NCBI GenBank assembly: GCA_900771005.1
Contig: CAAGMI010000060.1
Coordinates: forward strand, 62,001 to 126,000
Origin: Rikenellaceae bacterium
GTDB taxonomy: Bacteria > Bacteroidota > Bacteroidia > Bacteroidales > UBA932
Direction of reading: 5' to 3'
Length of the DNA: 64,000 nt
The position numbers and the translations under genes were made by a program. Under the pieces are notes generated by a model. It saw only the letters and a list, made by a program, of their open reading frames with translations, had not been told where the DNA came from and did not search any database. Shown here piece after piece: positions 33,189 through 42,886 of the stretch (the stretch's first letter is position 1; each line of letters starts with the position of its first letter).

Positions 33189-34784
33189 ATGAAAAATATT
33201 AAGATTTACACAATAGCCCTCGCGGCATTGATGGTTGCAGGTTTCACATCTTCTTGTGTTAAAGACCTCAACGTTACTCCTATTGACCCTAATACCGCCC
33301 TCCCTGAAGACGTCCTCAACTCTCAGGAAGCATTCAACCAGTTCCTGGCAAAGTGCTATCAGGGACTTTCTTCATCCAGTTCGTCAGGCCCTGACGGGGG
33401 CCCGGACATCGATGGTGTCGACGGTGGATACGGACAGTATTTCAGAGCTGTCGTCAACCTCCAGGAAGTGACGACCGATGTCGCCACCGTATGCTGGAAC
33501 GACGGAACACTCTTCGACCTTCACAATATGTGCTGGAACGCATCAAATGAATTCGTTTTCAGTATGTATATGCGAATCTTCTATCAGATAAGCCAGTGCA
33601 ACGAATTCATCCGCAGGGCCAAGGCCACTGAAATCTCCGGATTCACAAAGAAGGAGGCATTCATCGCCGAGGCACGCGCCCTGAGACTTCTGAGCTACTA
33701 CCACGCCATCGATATGTTCGGCAACGTTCCTTTCGTTACAGAGGAGAACTCTGTCGGTTCGACGGCTCCTGAGATGAAGCTGCGTGCGGACCTCTTCGAC
33801 TGGATGGTCGACGAAGCCAACGACCTTCTCGGATCCAACGGACTCTCCGAAGCCGGAAAGAATGAATACGGACGCGCAGACAAGGGTATGGTCCAGATGA
33901 TTCTGGCAAAGCTCTATCTCAATGCCGAAGTCTGGAAGGGAACGGCAATGTATGACAAGTGCGCAACCCTCTGCGAAACCATCATTTCAGAGTATCCACT
34001 TCACAATGTCTGGTCTGAACTCTTCTGCGCGGACAACCACCGCTGCACCAAGAACACTACCTACAACGGAGATGAGATAATCTTTGTAGCACCGCAGGAC
34101 GGTATTCAGCTCTGTTCCTACGGTTCCACCAACTTCATTATCTTCGCAAGTACATGGTCAGTGGCCGGCAACGCAGGCAAGACTATGGATGTTGCCGAGA
34201 TTGGAATTTCTTCCGGTTGGTCAGGACTTTCTCTCACGGGTACATTCACCAGCAAATTCGATGAAAATGATGCCCGCGCAACATTCTGGAAAGGAGATTT
34301 CAAACAGTTCATCGACCAGATCCGCGACGGTGACGGTGCATCCGAGGGATGGAAATCCACCAAGTTCACGAACATCAACCACGATGGCTCAGCCGCACAG
34401 GCCCAGGGTTTCGTAGATACCGATTTCCCTGTATTCCGTTCCGCTGACGCCTACTTGATGTATGCAGAATGTGCAGCACGCGGTGCTGCTGACAAGGGCA
34501 AGGGCCAGGCCTATCTCAACGCAGTACGCAAGCGTGCCGGTATGGGCGACCTCGACCTCAACCTGAACAATATCATTGACGAGCGCGGACGTGAACTCTA
34601 TTTCGAGGGATTCCGCCGTCAGGACCTCGTCAGGTTCGGTCTCTTCACCTCATCAGACTACCTTTGGGAATTCAAGGGCGGCGTGGCTGAAGGCAGGGGC
34701 GTTGACTCCCACTTCAACCTCTTCTCCATCCCTGCAGATGACCTCAATGCAAATGGCAACCTCGTGCAGAACCCAGGATATTAA
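33189..34784 (+). CDS. susD: SusD-type surface glycan-binding lipoprotein
   Basis: 531 residues. The lipobox is FTSSC (Cys23). The RagB/SusD fold is visible as the N-terminal helical TPR-like part (FLAKCYQGLS, AFIAEARALRLLSYYHAIDMFGN) and the C-terminal part with LMYAECAARGAAD and NIIDERGRELYFEG. It caps the SusC channel on the cell surface and presents glycan. Aromatic residues for starch binding cannot be placed by eye. It lies 18 bases after susC and six before the SusE/F-like gene. Confidence 0.96.
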   Translation: MKNIKIYTIALAALMVAGFTSSCVKDLNVTPIDPNTALPEDVLNSQEAFNQFLAKCYQGLSSSSSSGPDGGPDIDGVDGGYGQYFRAVVNLQEVTTDVATVCWNDGTLFDLHNMCWNASNEFVFSMYMRIFYQISQCNEFIRRAKATEISGFTKKEAFIAEARALRLLSYYHAIDMFGNVPFVTEENSVGSTAPEMKLRADLFDWMVDEANDLLGSNGLSEAGKNEYGRADKGMVQMILAKLYLNAEVWKGTAMYDKCATLCETIISEYPLHNVWSELFCADNHRCTKNTTYNGDEIIFVAPQDGIQLCSYGSTNFIIFASTWSVAGNAGKTMDVAEIGISSGWSGLSLTGTFTSKFDENDARATFWKGDFKQFIDQIRDGDGASEGWKSTKFTNINHDGSAAQAQGFVDTDFPVFRSADAYLMYAECAARGAADKGKGQAYLNAVRKRAGMGDLDLNLNNIIDERGRELYFEGFRRQDLVRFGLFTSSDYLWEFKGGVAEGRGVDSHFNLFSIPADDLNANGNLVQNPGY

Positions 34785-34790
34785 TAGAAG

Positions 34791-37400
34791 ATGATTATGA
34801 AAAGAATATTATTAGCATTGACAATCGCTCTTGCAGGTCTGTTCGCAACATCCTGTGTTCAAGAGCATATTGAAGCCCAGTTCATCCCGGGCAACGTGAC
34901 CACTCAGGGCCTCGGACAGATTTCGGGATGTACTCTGGCCGAAGACGGCCTCCCTGTCACCACTTCTTATTCAGCAGTGGATTTCGGGCTTTCCGTTCCT
35001 GTTTCATATACCCTCTGGATGGATATCTCCGGCAATAATTTCGCAAATGCGAAGAAAGTTGACGCAACCATCGCAGACGGACAGATTTCCTTCGCTCAGA
35101 AGAAATTCAACAAGACTCTCCTCAATATGGGCATAGCCCCTGAAACGGAAGTATCAGTTGATTTTATGCTGGATGCATATATGCAGACTGAGAAGGGATC
35201 CAACATCGAAAAATATGTACAGCATTCAAATGTTGTTACGGCCGTATTCACCGTATATGAGGAAACCAAGGGTGATCTACCTGTAGTGGATGTTCCTGGA
35301 GATTATCAGGGATGGGCTCCATCAGACTACCCGAAGCTCTTCAACTATTCTTACGATGAAGTCATCTACCGTGGTGTTGTTGACTTCCAGTGCAAGAAGG
35401 AAGACGGTTCGGCTGCAAACGGCTTCAAGATTACCGGTGAAGGCAACTGGGACAGCGCTTCAGGAAACTGGGGTTCCGCTTCACAGGCAGAAGCTCCCGA
35501 GGCAGCAAGCGTTGAGCTCATCAACGGTGACGCCTCTCAGAACATCATCTGCTACGGTGCCAAGAGATACTATCTCTTCGAGTTCAACAAGGATGCCCTG
35601 ACTCTCACAAAACTTATGTCATTCGACAAGGTGGGTGTCATCGGCCTCAACGGAGACTGGGACAACGATGTAGTGATGACTTACAACATGTTCCGCGGAC
35701 GTTTCTGGGTTGATGTTGACCTGGCTGCCGACACAGAGTTCAAGTTCCGTCTCGACGGAGCCTGGGACAACAACTGGGGCGGTGACCTTGAGGACCTCAA
35801 GGGAGGTGCAGGCAACATTCCTATCCCTGCCGGACAGCATCGTATTTATTTCTATATGAACGATGTCACTCTCTACGGAGAAATCAATGACGAGATGTAC
35901 GGCAAGGATGAGCCTACAGTTGATCCTACACCTGTACCGGTTCCTACTTTCGAAGGCTGGTCTGTCATTGGTACTGTGAACGGCGGTACAGAATGGGATA
36001 CTGACTATGATATGGAAGAAATCGAAAGCGGTGTATTCTATATCAACGGAGTGACCCTTACCGCTGATTCCGAATTCAAGATCCGCAAGGATCACGACTG
36101 GACCACATCTTATGGTACAGCCGCCGGCGCGTCCGTAGCTATCGATGTAGCATTCGCCGCCACCACCGACAACGGCGGCAACATCAAGCTCGGCAGCGAA
36201 GCCAAGGTTGACATCACTCTCAATACCAATGAGAACACGATTCTTCTCGCTTCACACAAGGCACTTTATTCTCTCATCGGCAATATTGGAGGTACATCCT
36301 GGAACAAGGACTTCAATATGACCGAGTCCGAAGGCAAGTGGCATATCAGTGAAGTTCAGATCGACGGTGAGTTCAAGGTCCGCTACGATGCTAGTTGGGA
36401 TGATGCCAACTGCTACGGTGTTGCAGACGGTCAGGAATATGGCGTCGGTACGGAATTCGTTCTTTGCCAGCCGGGATCAAACATCAATTTTGCTGCAGGC
36501 AAGTACAATGTTACGTTCGACCCTACCGCCAAGACTCTTCTTGTAGAGAATGCAGCCAAGAGCTGGGGAGTCATCGGTGACTTCAACAGCTGGGGCGGAG
36601 ATGTCAAGATGAGTGAAATCGCACCTGGAATCTGGGTAAGCGACGAGGCTATCACCAACGAGGAAGGCAAGGGATTCAAGGTCCGCTTCAATTCCGATTG
36701 GGGAGTTAACCGCGGAGGTACCCCTACCGTTCAGGGAGAGTTCACCGAAGCAGCTCAGGATGGCTCAAACATCGGGGTAGCCGGAACATTCAAGGTGGTC
36801 TACAATGCAAACAACGAGACTATCGGAACTCTCGGATTCGGTGTGACTGGATCAATCGCATCCTATGGCATCAACTGGGACAAGGACGTTCCTATGAACC
36901 TGGCAGCCGACGGCAAATACTACAGTCTCCCTATCGCCCTGACCGATACGGACGAACTCAAGATCCGCTGGGGTGCAGACTGGGCAGTCAACAGGGGAGG
37001 TACCTGCGTTGAAGCCGAGACTGAATTTAAAGCAGTGGATGGAGGTGACAACATCAAGGCTCCTGCAGCCGGAACATATGTCGTTGTATATGATCCTACA
37101 GCAGAAACTCTCTCACTCTCTCACAAGTACTGGGGGCTCATCGGAGGATTCAATGATTGGGGCGCAGACAAATACCTGTTCGCACTCGGTTCAGGTAAAT
37201 GGGCTGCATACAACCAGACCATTGCCGGTGAGTGGAAGTGCCGTAAGAACAGCGACTGGGCTGTCAACTTCGGCGGAACCTTCGTTGAATTGGGTACCGC
37301 ATTCGGAGTCACTCAGGACGGTCCGAACATCGTCTGTGAGGAAGAGGGCATCGACATTGTCCTTGACACGGAAGCTGCTACGATTACTATAAGCAAATAA
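34791..37400 (+). CDS. SusE/SusF-like surface lipoprotein with seven tandem binding modules
   Basis: 869 residues, against 387 and 485 for SusE and SusF of B. thetaiotaomicron. The lipobox is FATSC (Cys22). Residues 25-155 form the SusE-type Ig-like N-domain. Then come seven beta-sandwich modules of about 95-115 residues, starting near 161, 276, 385, 490, 588, 683 and 779. Most repeat the pattern W-x-I/L-I-G-x-F-N-x-W ... FK-R ... WD/DWxxNxGG ... PAAGTYxVxYDPTAxTLSL. They resemble the starch-binding modules of SusE/F, where a Trp and two further residues bind glucan helices. Modules 4-7 are the most alike and look recently duplicated. The protein should extend far from the outer membrane and hold large polymer. 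A terminator follows the gene. Confidence 0.88.
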   Translation: MIMKRILLALTIALAGLFATSCVQEHIEAQFIPGNVTTQGLGQISGCTLAEDGLPVTTSYSAVDFGLSVPVSYTLWMDISGNNFANAKKVDATIADGQISFAQKKFNKTLLNMGIAPETEVSVDFMLDAYMQTEKGSNIEKYVQHSNVVTAVFTVYEETKGDLPVVDVPGDYQGWAPSDYPKLFNYSYDEVIYRGVVDFQCKKEDGSAANGFKITGEGNWDSASGNWGSASQAEAPEAASVELINGDASQNIICYGAKRYYLFEFNKDALTLTKLMSFDKVGVIGLNGDWDNDVVMTYNMFRGRFWVDVDLAADTEFKFRLDGAWDNNWGGDLEDLKGGAGNIPIPAGQHRIYFYMNDVTLYGEINDEMYGKDEPTVDPTPVPVPTFEGWSVIGTVNGGTEWDTDYDMEEIESGVFYINGVTLTADSEFKIRKDHDWTTSYGTAAGASVAIDVAFAATTDNGGNIKLGSEAKVDITLNTNENTILLASHKALYSLIGNIGGTSWNKDFNMTESEGKWHISEVQIDGEFKVRYDASWDDANCYGVADGQEYGVGTEFVLCQPGSNINFAAGKYNVTFDPTAKTLLVENAAKSWGVIGDFNSWGGDVKMSEIAPGIWVSDEAITNEEGKGFKVRFNSDWGVNRGGTPTVQGEFTEAAQDGSNIGVAGTFKVVYNANNETIGTLGFGVTGSIASYGINWDKDVPMNLAADGKYYSLPIALTDTDELKIRWGADWAVNRGGTCVEAETEFKAVDGGDNIKAPAAGTYVVVYDPTAETLSLSHKYWGLIGGFNDWGADKYLFALGSGKWAAYNQTIAGEWKCRKNSDWAVNFGGTFVELGTAFGVTQDGPNIVCEEEGIDIVLDTEAATITISK

Positions 37401-37413
37401 TGTTGTTTCGACG

Positions 37414-37447
37414 GATGCACCGGGCGATACCGGTGCATCTGTTTTTT
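37414..37447 (+). terminator. Internal PUL terminator after the SusE/F-like gene
   Basis: GATGCACCGG and CCGGTGCATC, perfect 10-bp arms around GCGATA, followed by TGTTTTTT. It ends six bases before the GH13 start codon, so downstream enzyme genes should be expressed at a lower level than susCD by read-through. Confidence 0.88.
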
Positions 37448-37453
37448 ATTTAT

Positions 37454-39385
37454 ATGAAGAAATTTTTACCGTTGGCTGTCCTATGTTTCCTTCTTTTTTC
37501 GTGCGGAGGGAACATTGACCCGGATCCTGAGCCCAAACCAAGGCCCACCCCTGTCATCACGGGCGGGGAAAGCGACATCTCATATCAATTGCTTGTCTAT
37601 TCCTTCTGCGATTCGGACGGGGACGGTATCGGGGATTTCAACGGTATCTCTTCTAAACTTGACTATCTGAAAGGCCTCGGTGTACGGGCTATCTGGCTGA
37701 GTCCGATACACCCTGCAACGTCCTATCACGGATATGATGTGGAGGACTACAATGCAATCAACAGGAAGTACGGCACTGAAGCCGATTTCCAGTCCCTGCT
37801 CAATGCAGCACACTCCAAGGATATGAAGATCTACCTTGATTTCGTGCTCAACCATACATCCAGGGCACACCCGTGGTTCATCGAAGGGAAGATGAACCCG
37901 AACAGCAAATACCGGGATTATTATCATTTCTCACAGACCCAGAAATCGGGTTACTCATCTACAGTATCCGGCACCGACCCGGGTAGAATCAATGTCAGGT
38001 TCACCCTCAAGTGCTCCTCCGACGGCACGCCTCAAACCCTCAGGGCCGACAGGGTCGAAACTTCTGCCAACGACGGCACACCGGGTTCCGGAAAATATCT
38101 CTGGTACGGTTCCGTCACCGAAAGTACGATGCCGGAGTTCTATTCCAACGGCAACAATACATACACGCTCTCGATTGAGGATTTCGAGAGTTCCTGGGGC
38201 ATCCTCGTACGTACCAGCAAGACAGAATGGGGCACAAGGAAGTTCGGTGCCGTAAACGACTCCGACAGGACCCTCGTCTGGGGTGTCCCTCTCAATTTGA
38301 AATCAAATTCCGACAACGACATACTGATGCCTTGGATGAAACCCATCTGGTATCAGTCCGTTTTCGGCGAATATATGCCGGACCTCAACTACGGTCCATC
38401 CTCCAACTGCGAGAATTCCGATGCCTTCAAAGAGGTCTGCGCCGCAGCTGACAAGTGGATAAATATGGGTGTCGACGGCTTCCGTCTGGATGCCGTCAAG
38501 CACATCTACGACAGCGAGACCTCGGATGAGAATCCTACCTTCCTCAAGAAATTCTACGACCACTGCAATGCCACGTACAAGGCTGCAGGCCATTCCGGTG
38601 ACATATATATGGTGGGCGAACAATGGAACGAGCCGGAACTCGTCACACCTTACTACAAAGGCCTCAACGCATTCTTCGAATTCGCCTTCTGGTGGCGACT
38701 TACGGAAGCCATCAATGCCGGCAGAGGTTCAGGCTTCGCCGCCACCATCGACGGTTATCATCAGAAATACACGGCCGTTCGTTCAGACGCCATAGCCGCA
38801 ACCAAGCTCACCAATCACGACGAAGACCGCGCCGCCTCCACCATCGGCCGCAACCAGAGCAAACTCAAGCTCGCGGCGGCAGTGCTGCTGACTGCCGGCG
38901 GAGAACCTTATATCTACCAGGGCGAGGAACTCGGATATTGGGGCACCAAGGCCAACGGCGACGAATACGTCCGCACGCCTATGATGTGGACCTCCGATAT
39001 CTCCAGCGCCGCCTGCGGTGATTTGGGCGGCAGGGTGGACAAATCGATGCTGACGGCCTCCATTTCCGTCGAATCCCAGACGACGGACGAGTCATCTCTG
39101 TTGAACGTTTATCGGAGATTCGGCATTCTGCGCGATTCCTATTCCGCCCTCGCAAAGGGAAGCTTCAAGGAGAAAAACGGAATCGGCAAGACCGCTGTCG
39201 GAGCCTGGTATCGTGAATACGACGGTCAGAAGATATTGGTTATCCATAATTTCAGCGCCGCAACCATAACTTTTGAAATCTCCGGAGACGACCTGGCGAC
39301 TATGATAGGTTCCAATGGCACCGTCACTGTAAACGGTTCCAGCCTCACCCTCGGCGGCTATTCTTCAGCACTGTTCCTCCAATAA
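37454..39385 (+). CDS. GH13 alpha-amylase, surface lipoprotein, SusG-like
   Basis: 643 residues from the ATG at 37454, which starts the signal peptide (MKKFLPLAVLCFLLFSC). An upstream in-frame ATG would lie in the terminator and is rejected. The four GH13 regions are present: DFVLNH (about 129), GFRLDAVKH (nucleophile Asp, about 341), GEQWNEPE (acid Glu, about 388) and NHDED (about 452). Between residues 165 and 290 a beta-rich insertion interrupts the barrel, the place where SusG carries CBM58. I infer an outer-membrane enzyme that cuts alpha-1,4-glucan on the cell surface. Confidence 0.92.
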   Translation: MKKFLPLAVLCFLLFSCGGNIDPDPEPKPRPTPVITGGESDISYQLLVYSFCDSDGDGIGDFNGISSKLDYLKGLGVRAIWLSPIHPATSYHGYDVEDYNAINRKYGTEADFQSLLNAAHSKDMKIYLDFVLNHTSRAHPWFIEGKMNPNSKYRDYYHFSQTQKSGYSSTVSGTDPGRINVRFTLKCSSDGTPQTLRADRVETSANDGTPGSGKYLWYGSVTESTMPEFYSNGNNTYTLSIEDFESSWGILVRTSKTEWGTRKFGAVNDSDRTLVWGVPLNLKSNSDNDILMPWMKPIWYQSVFGEYMPDLNYGPSSNCENSDAFKEVCAAADKWINMGVDGFRLDAVKHIYDSETSDENPTFLKKFYDHCNATYKAAGHSGDIYMVGEQWNEPELVTPYYKGLNAFFEFAFWWRLTEAINAGRGSGFAATIDGYHQKYTAVRSDAIAATKLTNHDEDRAASTIGRNQSKLKLAAAVLLTAGGEPYIYQGEELGYWGTKANGDEYVRTPMMWTSDISSAACGDLGGRVDKSMLTASISVESQTTDESSLLNVYRRFGILRDSYSALAKGSFKEKNGIGKTAVGAWYREYDGQKILVIHNFSAATITFEISGDDLATMIGSNGTVTVNGSSLTLGGYSSALFLQ

Positions 39386-39389
39386 GTAT

Positions 39390-40448
39390 ATGTCCAGGAT
39401 ATTCATTTTCTCAGCCATACTGCTCACGCTCTCAGCCTGCCAGCTGGGAAACAATCCGGAAACCCGGACTGAGCCTGCAGTTGATCCATCTCCTGAACAA
39501 TTCTTCGCAAAAGGCGCGGATATAAGTTGGGTTACAGAAATGGAATCCAAAGGTTACTCGTTCCGCAACCGGGAAGGCAAGGAGATGGAATGCACAACCC
39601 TTATGAAGGAGCTCGGGATTAATACCGTCCGCCTGAGAGTCTGGGTCAATCCTCAAGAGGGATGGTGTGCAAAGGAGGACGTTCTCCTCAAGGCAAAAAG
39701 GGCGCAGGACCTCGGGATGCACATAATGATAGATTTCCATTATAGCGACTGGTGGGCCGATCCGGGAAAGCAGAACGTGCCTGAAGCCTGGAAAGGATTT
39801 GACACTGAGAGGATGGCGCTGGCGGTGAAAACCCATACGTCGGAGGTCCTGCAATATCTCAAAGATGCCGGAATAGATGTCACTTGGGTGCAGGTCGGCA
39901 ACGAAGTGGAGAACGGAATGCTATGGGAAAGCGGAAGGGTGTCCGGTCAGAAGGCCGAAACCTTCATCAAATATTTCAACGCCGGCGCACGTGCCGTGAA
40001 GGAAATTTATGATAACGCTTATGTAATACTGCATACAAGCAATTCCTGGAATGCCGGGACGTTGACTTGGTTCTACGACCTTATGCGGACCGGATGTGCA
40101 GATTATGACATCATCGGACTGTCTCTCTACCCTTCATATTGGGAAAACGGAGCCTATCCTGACTGGAAAGCCAAGACGGAAAAGGCCGTTAATAATTTCA
40201 AGATGCTTCACGAAAGATATTCGAAACCTGTGATGCTTGTGGAATTCGGTATGCCGAACGCTTTGCCGGAGGCATCCAGGGATTGTCTCGAATACATTCT
40301 TGACAACACCGTAGGCTACGAATGGTTCAAAGGAGTGATACTTTGGGAACCTGAAGCCGAGAAATCCCGTTTCAACTATGAGTACGGAGCATTTTCCAAC
40401 GGGATGCCGACCGTAGCACTGGACCCTTTCAAAACCCATCAGATATGA
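39390..40448 (+). CDS. GH53 endo-beta-1,4-galactanase lipoprotein
   Basis: 352 residues. The lipobox is LSAC (Cys17). The family GH53 sequence is clear: GADISWVTEMESKGYSF at the start of the barrel, NTVRLRVWVNP, DFHYSDWWADPGKQ, the acid/base Glu in QVGNEVENG (about 170) and the nucleophile Glu in MLVEFGMPN (about 283). GH53 enzymes cut beta-1,4-galactan, the side chain of pectin type I arabinogalactan. This substrate is not that of the GH13/GH97 neighbours. It is five bases after the GH13 gene and overlaps the GH2 gene by four bases (ATGA). Confidence 0.93.
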   Translation: MSRIFIFSAILLTLSACQLGNNPETRTEPAVDPSPEQFFAKGADISWVTEMESKGYSFRNREGKEMECTTLMKELGINTVRLRVWVNPQEGWCAKEDVLLKAKRAQDLGMHIMIDFHYSDWWADPGKQNVPEAWKGFDTERMALAVKTHTSEVLQYLKDAGIDVTWVQVGNEVENGMLWESGRVSGQKAETFIKYFNAGARAVKEIYDNAYVILHTSNSWNAGTLTWFYDLMRTGCADYDIIGLSLYPSYWENGAYPDWKAKTEKAVNNFKMLHERYSKPVMLVEFGMPNALPEASRDCLEYILDNTVGYEWFKGVILWEPEAEKSRFNYEYGAFSNGMPTVALDPFKTHQI

Positions 40449-42886
40449 AACTGCTGCTTTTCTATGCCCTTGTTTCCATCCTGCTTCCGAACTGGCAGTT
40501 CAGAAAAGATCACGACTATTCGAAAAAAGACGGATGGACGGAAGTCCGCGTTCCACATGACTGGGCAATCTGCGGACCTTTCGACAGATCCATTGACCTC
40601 CAGGTCACGGCAATAACGCAGAACGGGGAAACCGAAGCCGTGGAGCACACGGCACGCAGCGGAGGACTTCCGTGGATCGGAAAGGGCTGCTATCGTACCA
40701 CAGTCAACATACCGGACACGACGGGGAGGAGCCTCAGCCTGTATTTTGACGGAGCTATGAGCAATGCCAAAGTCCTGGTAAACGGACTGGAGGCAGGGGA
40801 ATGGCCGTACGGATACAATGCCTTCCATTTCGACATCAGCCGATTTGTCAGAGAAGGGGACAATGAGATAATCGTTCTCCTTGAAAACCTCGAAAGCTCC
40901 TCAAGATGGTATCCCGGCGCGGGACTGTACAGGGAAGTCCGTCTCATAGACAGTCCTGCCGTTCACGTTCCCGTATGGGGAACCAGAATCACGACTCCTC
41001 ACGTGAGCAGCGGGAAGGCAACCATAACTGTCAGCACCGAGATTGAGGGGCTGGAAAACGGAAGCGTGGTGACTCTGGAGACAGTAATTCTGGACGGTGA
41101 AGGGAAAGAAGTTGCCAGAAGCACCGACACACGCAAGCTTTATCTCCCTGATCCGGTAACCCAACATATTACAGTGGATAATCCTTCCCTTTGGAGTCCG
41201 GAATCTCCAGCCCTCTATACAGCCGTCACCAAGATAATGGATGGCGCTTCCATCGAAACGGAGTGGGAGGTGGCAAAGTGGCGCAACCGGGTCTCCGTAA
41301 CCCAGGGGAACAGGGTTCTGGACAGCGTGGTTACAAGATTCGGAATCAGAAGTCTGGAATATCGTCCTTTGGAAGGATTCTTCCTCAACGGGGAACACAC
41401 TATGTTCAGGGGTGTATGCAACCACCACGACCTGGGCGCATTGGGAACAGCCGTAAACCGTTCGGCCATACGCCACCGACTGGCCCTTCTCAAGGATATG
41501 GGATGCAATGCCATCCGTACATCACACAATATGCCGTCACAGACCCTCGTGGAACTTTGCGACGAGATGGGTTTTATGCTGATGGTGGAGCCTTTCGACG
41601 AATGGGACGAGGCGAAATGCGAAAACGGATATCACCGTTTGTTCGACCAGTGGGCGGAAAAAGACCTGGTCAATATGATAAGACATTTTCGGAACAATCC
41701 TTCAGTCGTGATGTGGAGCATCGGCAATGAAGTCCCTTCCCAGTGGTCGGATCACGGAGTGGAGGTCTGCCGGTCCCTACAGGAAATCTGCCATAGGGAA
41801 GATCCTACGCGCCCTGTGACGAGCGGTATGGACCAACCTGACGGTGGCATCGCATACGGTATGAGTTCTGTTCTTGACATCCCGGGGTTCAATTACAAGG
41901 TTGACAGATACGCTCAGTTGTTCCCTCTCCTTCCGCAAGGATTCATACTGGGCACAGAAACGGCATCTACCGTATCATCACGCGGCATATATCATTTCCC
42001 TGTCAGAAAAGCAATGAGCGAGTGTTCTGAGGACCACCAATGCAGTTCCTATGATCTCGACTACTGTACCTGGAGCAATATCCCTGACGAGGATTTTGCT
42101 GCGGACATCGACTACCCGTGGCTGTTGGGGCAGTTCGTATGGACCGGCTTCGACTATCTCGGCGAGCCTACGCCTTACGATACGGATGCCTGGCCGAATC
42201 ACTCCTCGATGTTCGGCATACTGGACCTTGCAACACTCCCAAAGGACAGATACTTCCTTTACCGCAGTATGTGGAATGAGTCAGAACAGACCCTGCACAT
42301 CCTCCCTCACTGGACCTGGCCGGGACGGGAAGGCGAAATCACGCCTGTTTACGTCTACACTTCGTATCCTTCTGCCGAGCTGTTCGTGAACGGTGAAAGC
42401 CGCGGGCGCAGGAGTCTCAATGCTGAATCTTCCACCGAACGTTTCCGGCTCGTATGGGATGACGTGGTCTATCAAAGCGGAGAATTGAAGGTCATCGCTT
42501 ATGACAAGGACGGGAACAAGGCAGAGGAAAGGACAGTACACACCGCCGGAGCCCCGAAATATCTGCGGATATCTGCCGATAGGACGTGTCTTGAAGGTAT
42601 CGACGACCTTGTCTATCTGACTGTCACCGTTGTTGACAGGGACGGTAATCCCGTACCGGATGCCGACAATCTCATCAACATCAAGGTCAGCGGGTCAGGC
42701 AGTTTCAAGGCTGTCGCAAACGGAGATCCTACCTGTCTTGAAAGTTTCCAAGAGCCTCGTATGCACCTTTTCAGCGGATCCTTGTGCTTTATCGTAGAAG
42801 GAGGCGCGACCGACGGCTCCGTCAACATAGAAGTGTCCTCCAAGGGACTCGTAAAAGCAAAAATCATTATTCCCAACAAGATATGA
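40445..42886 (+). CDS. GH2 beta-galactosidase-like enzyme
   Basis: 813 residues. A short hydrophobic start (MKLLLFYALVSILL) acts as signal. The GH2 sugar-binding, immunoglobulin and TIM-barrel domains follow: RVPHDWAICGPF, GAGLYREVRL, FRGVCNHHDLGALG, NAIRTSHNMPSQ, the acid/base Glu in SIGNEVPSQW (about 427) and the nucleophile Glu in LGTETAS (about 504). The C-terminal DUF4982-like and Ig-like domains complete it. GH2 members vary (beta-galactosidase, mannosidase, glucuronidase). With GH53 next door, release of galactose from galacto-oligosaccharides is most likely. It overlaps both neighbours by four bases. Confidence 0.9.
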   Translation: MKLLLFYALVSILLPNWQFRKDHDYSKKDGWTEVRVPHDWAICGPFDRSIDLQVTAITQNGETEAVEHTARSGGLPWIGKGCYRTTVNIPDTTGRSLSLYFDGAMSNAKVLVNGLEAGEWPYGYNAFHFDISRFVREGDNEIIVLLENLESSSRWYPGAGLYREVRLIDSPAVHVPVWGTRITTPHVSSGKATITVSTEIEGLENGSVVTLETVILDGEGKEVARSTDTRKLYLPDPVTQHITVDNPSLWSPESPALYTAVTKIMDGASIETEWEVAKWRNRVSVTQGNRVLDSVVTRFGIRSLEYRPLEGFFLNGEHTMFRGVCNHHDLGALGTAVNRSAIRHRLALLKDMGCNAIRTSHNMPSQTLVELCDEMGFMLMVEPFDEWDEAKCENGYHRLFDQWAEKDLVNMIRHFRNNPSVVMWSIGNEVPSQWSDHGVEVCRSLQEICHREDPTRPVTSGMDQPDGGIAYGMSSVLDIPGFNYKVDRYAQLFPLLPQGFILGTETASTVSSRGIYHFPVRKAMSECSEDHQCSSYDLDYCTWSNIPDEDFAADIDYPWLLGQFVWTGFDYLGEPTPYDTDAWPNHSSMFGILDLATLPKDRYFLYRSMWNESEQTLHILPHWTWPGREGEITPVYVYTSYPSAELFVNGESRGRRSLNAESSTERFRLVWDDVVYQSGELKVIAYDKDGNKAEERTVHTAGAPKYLRISADRTCLEGIDDLVYLTVTVVDRDGNPVPDADNLINIKVSGSGSFKAVANGDPTCLESFQEPRMHLFSGSLCFIVEGGATDGSVNIEVSSKGLVKAKIIIPNKI

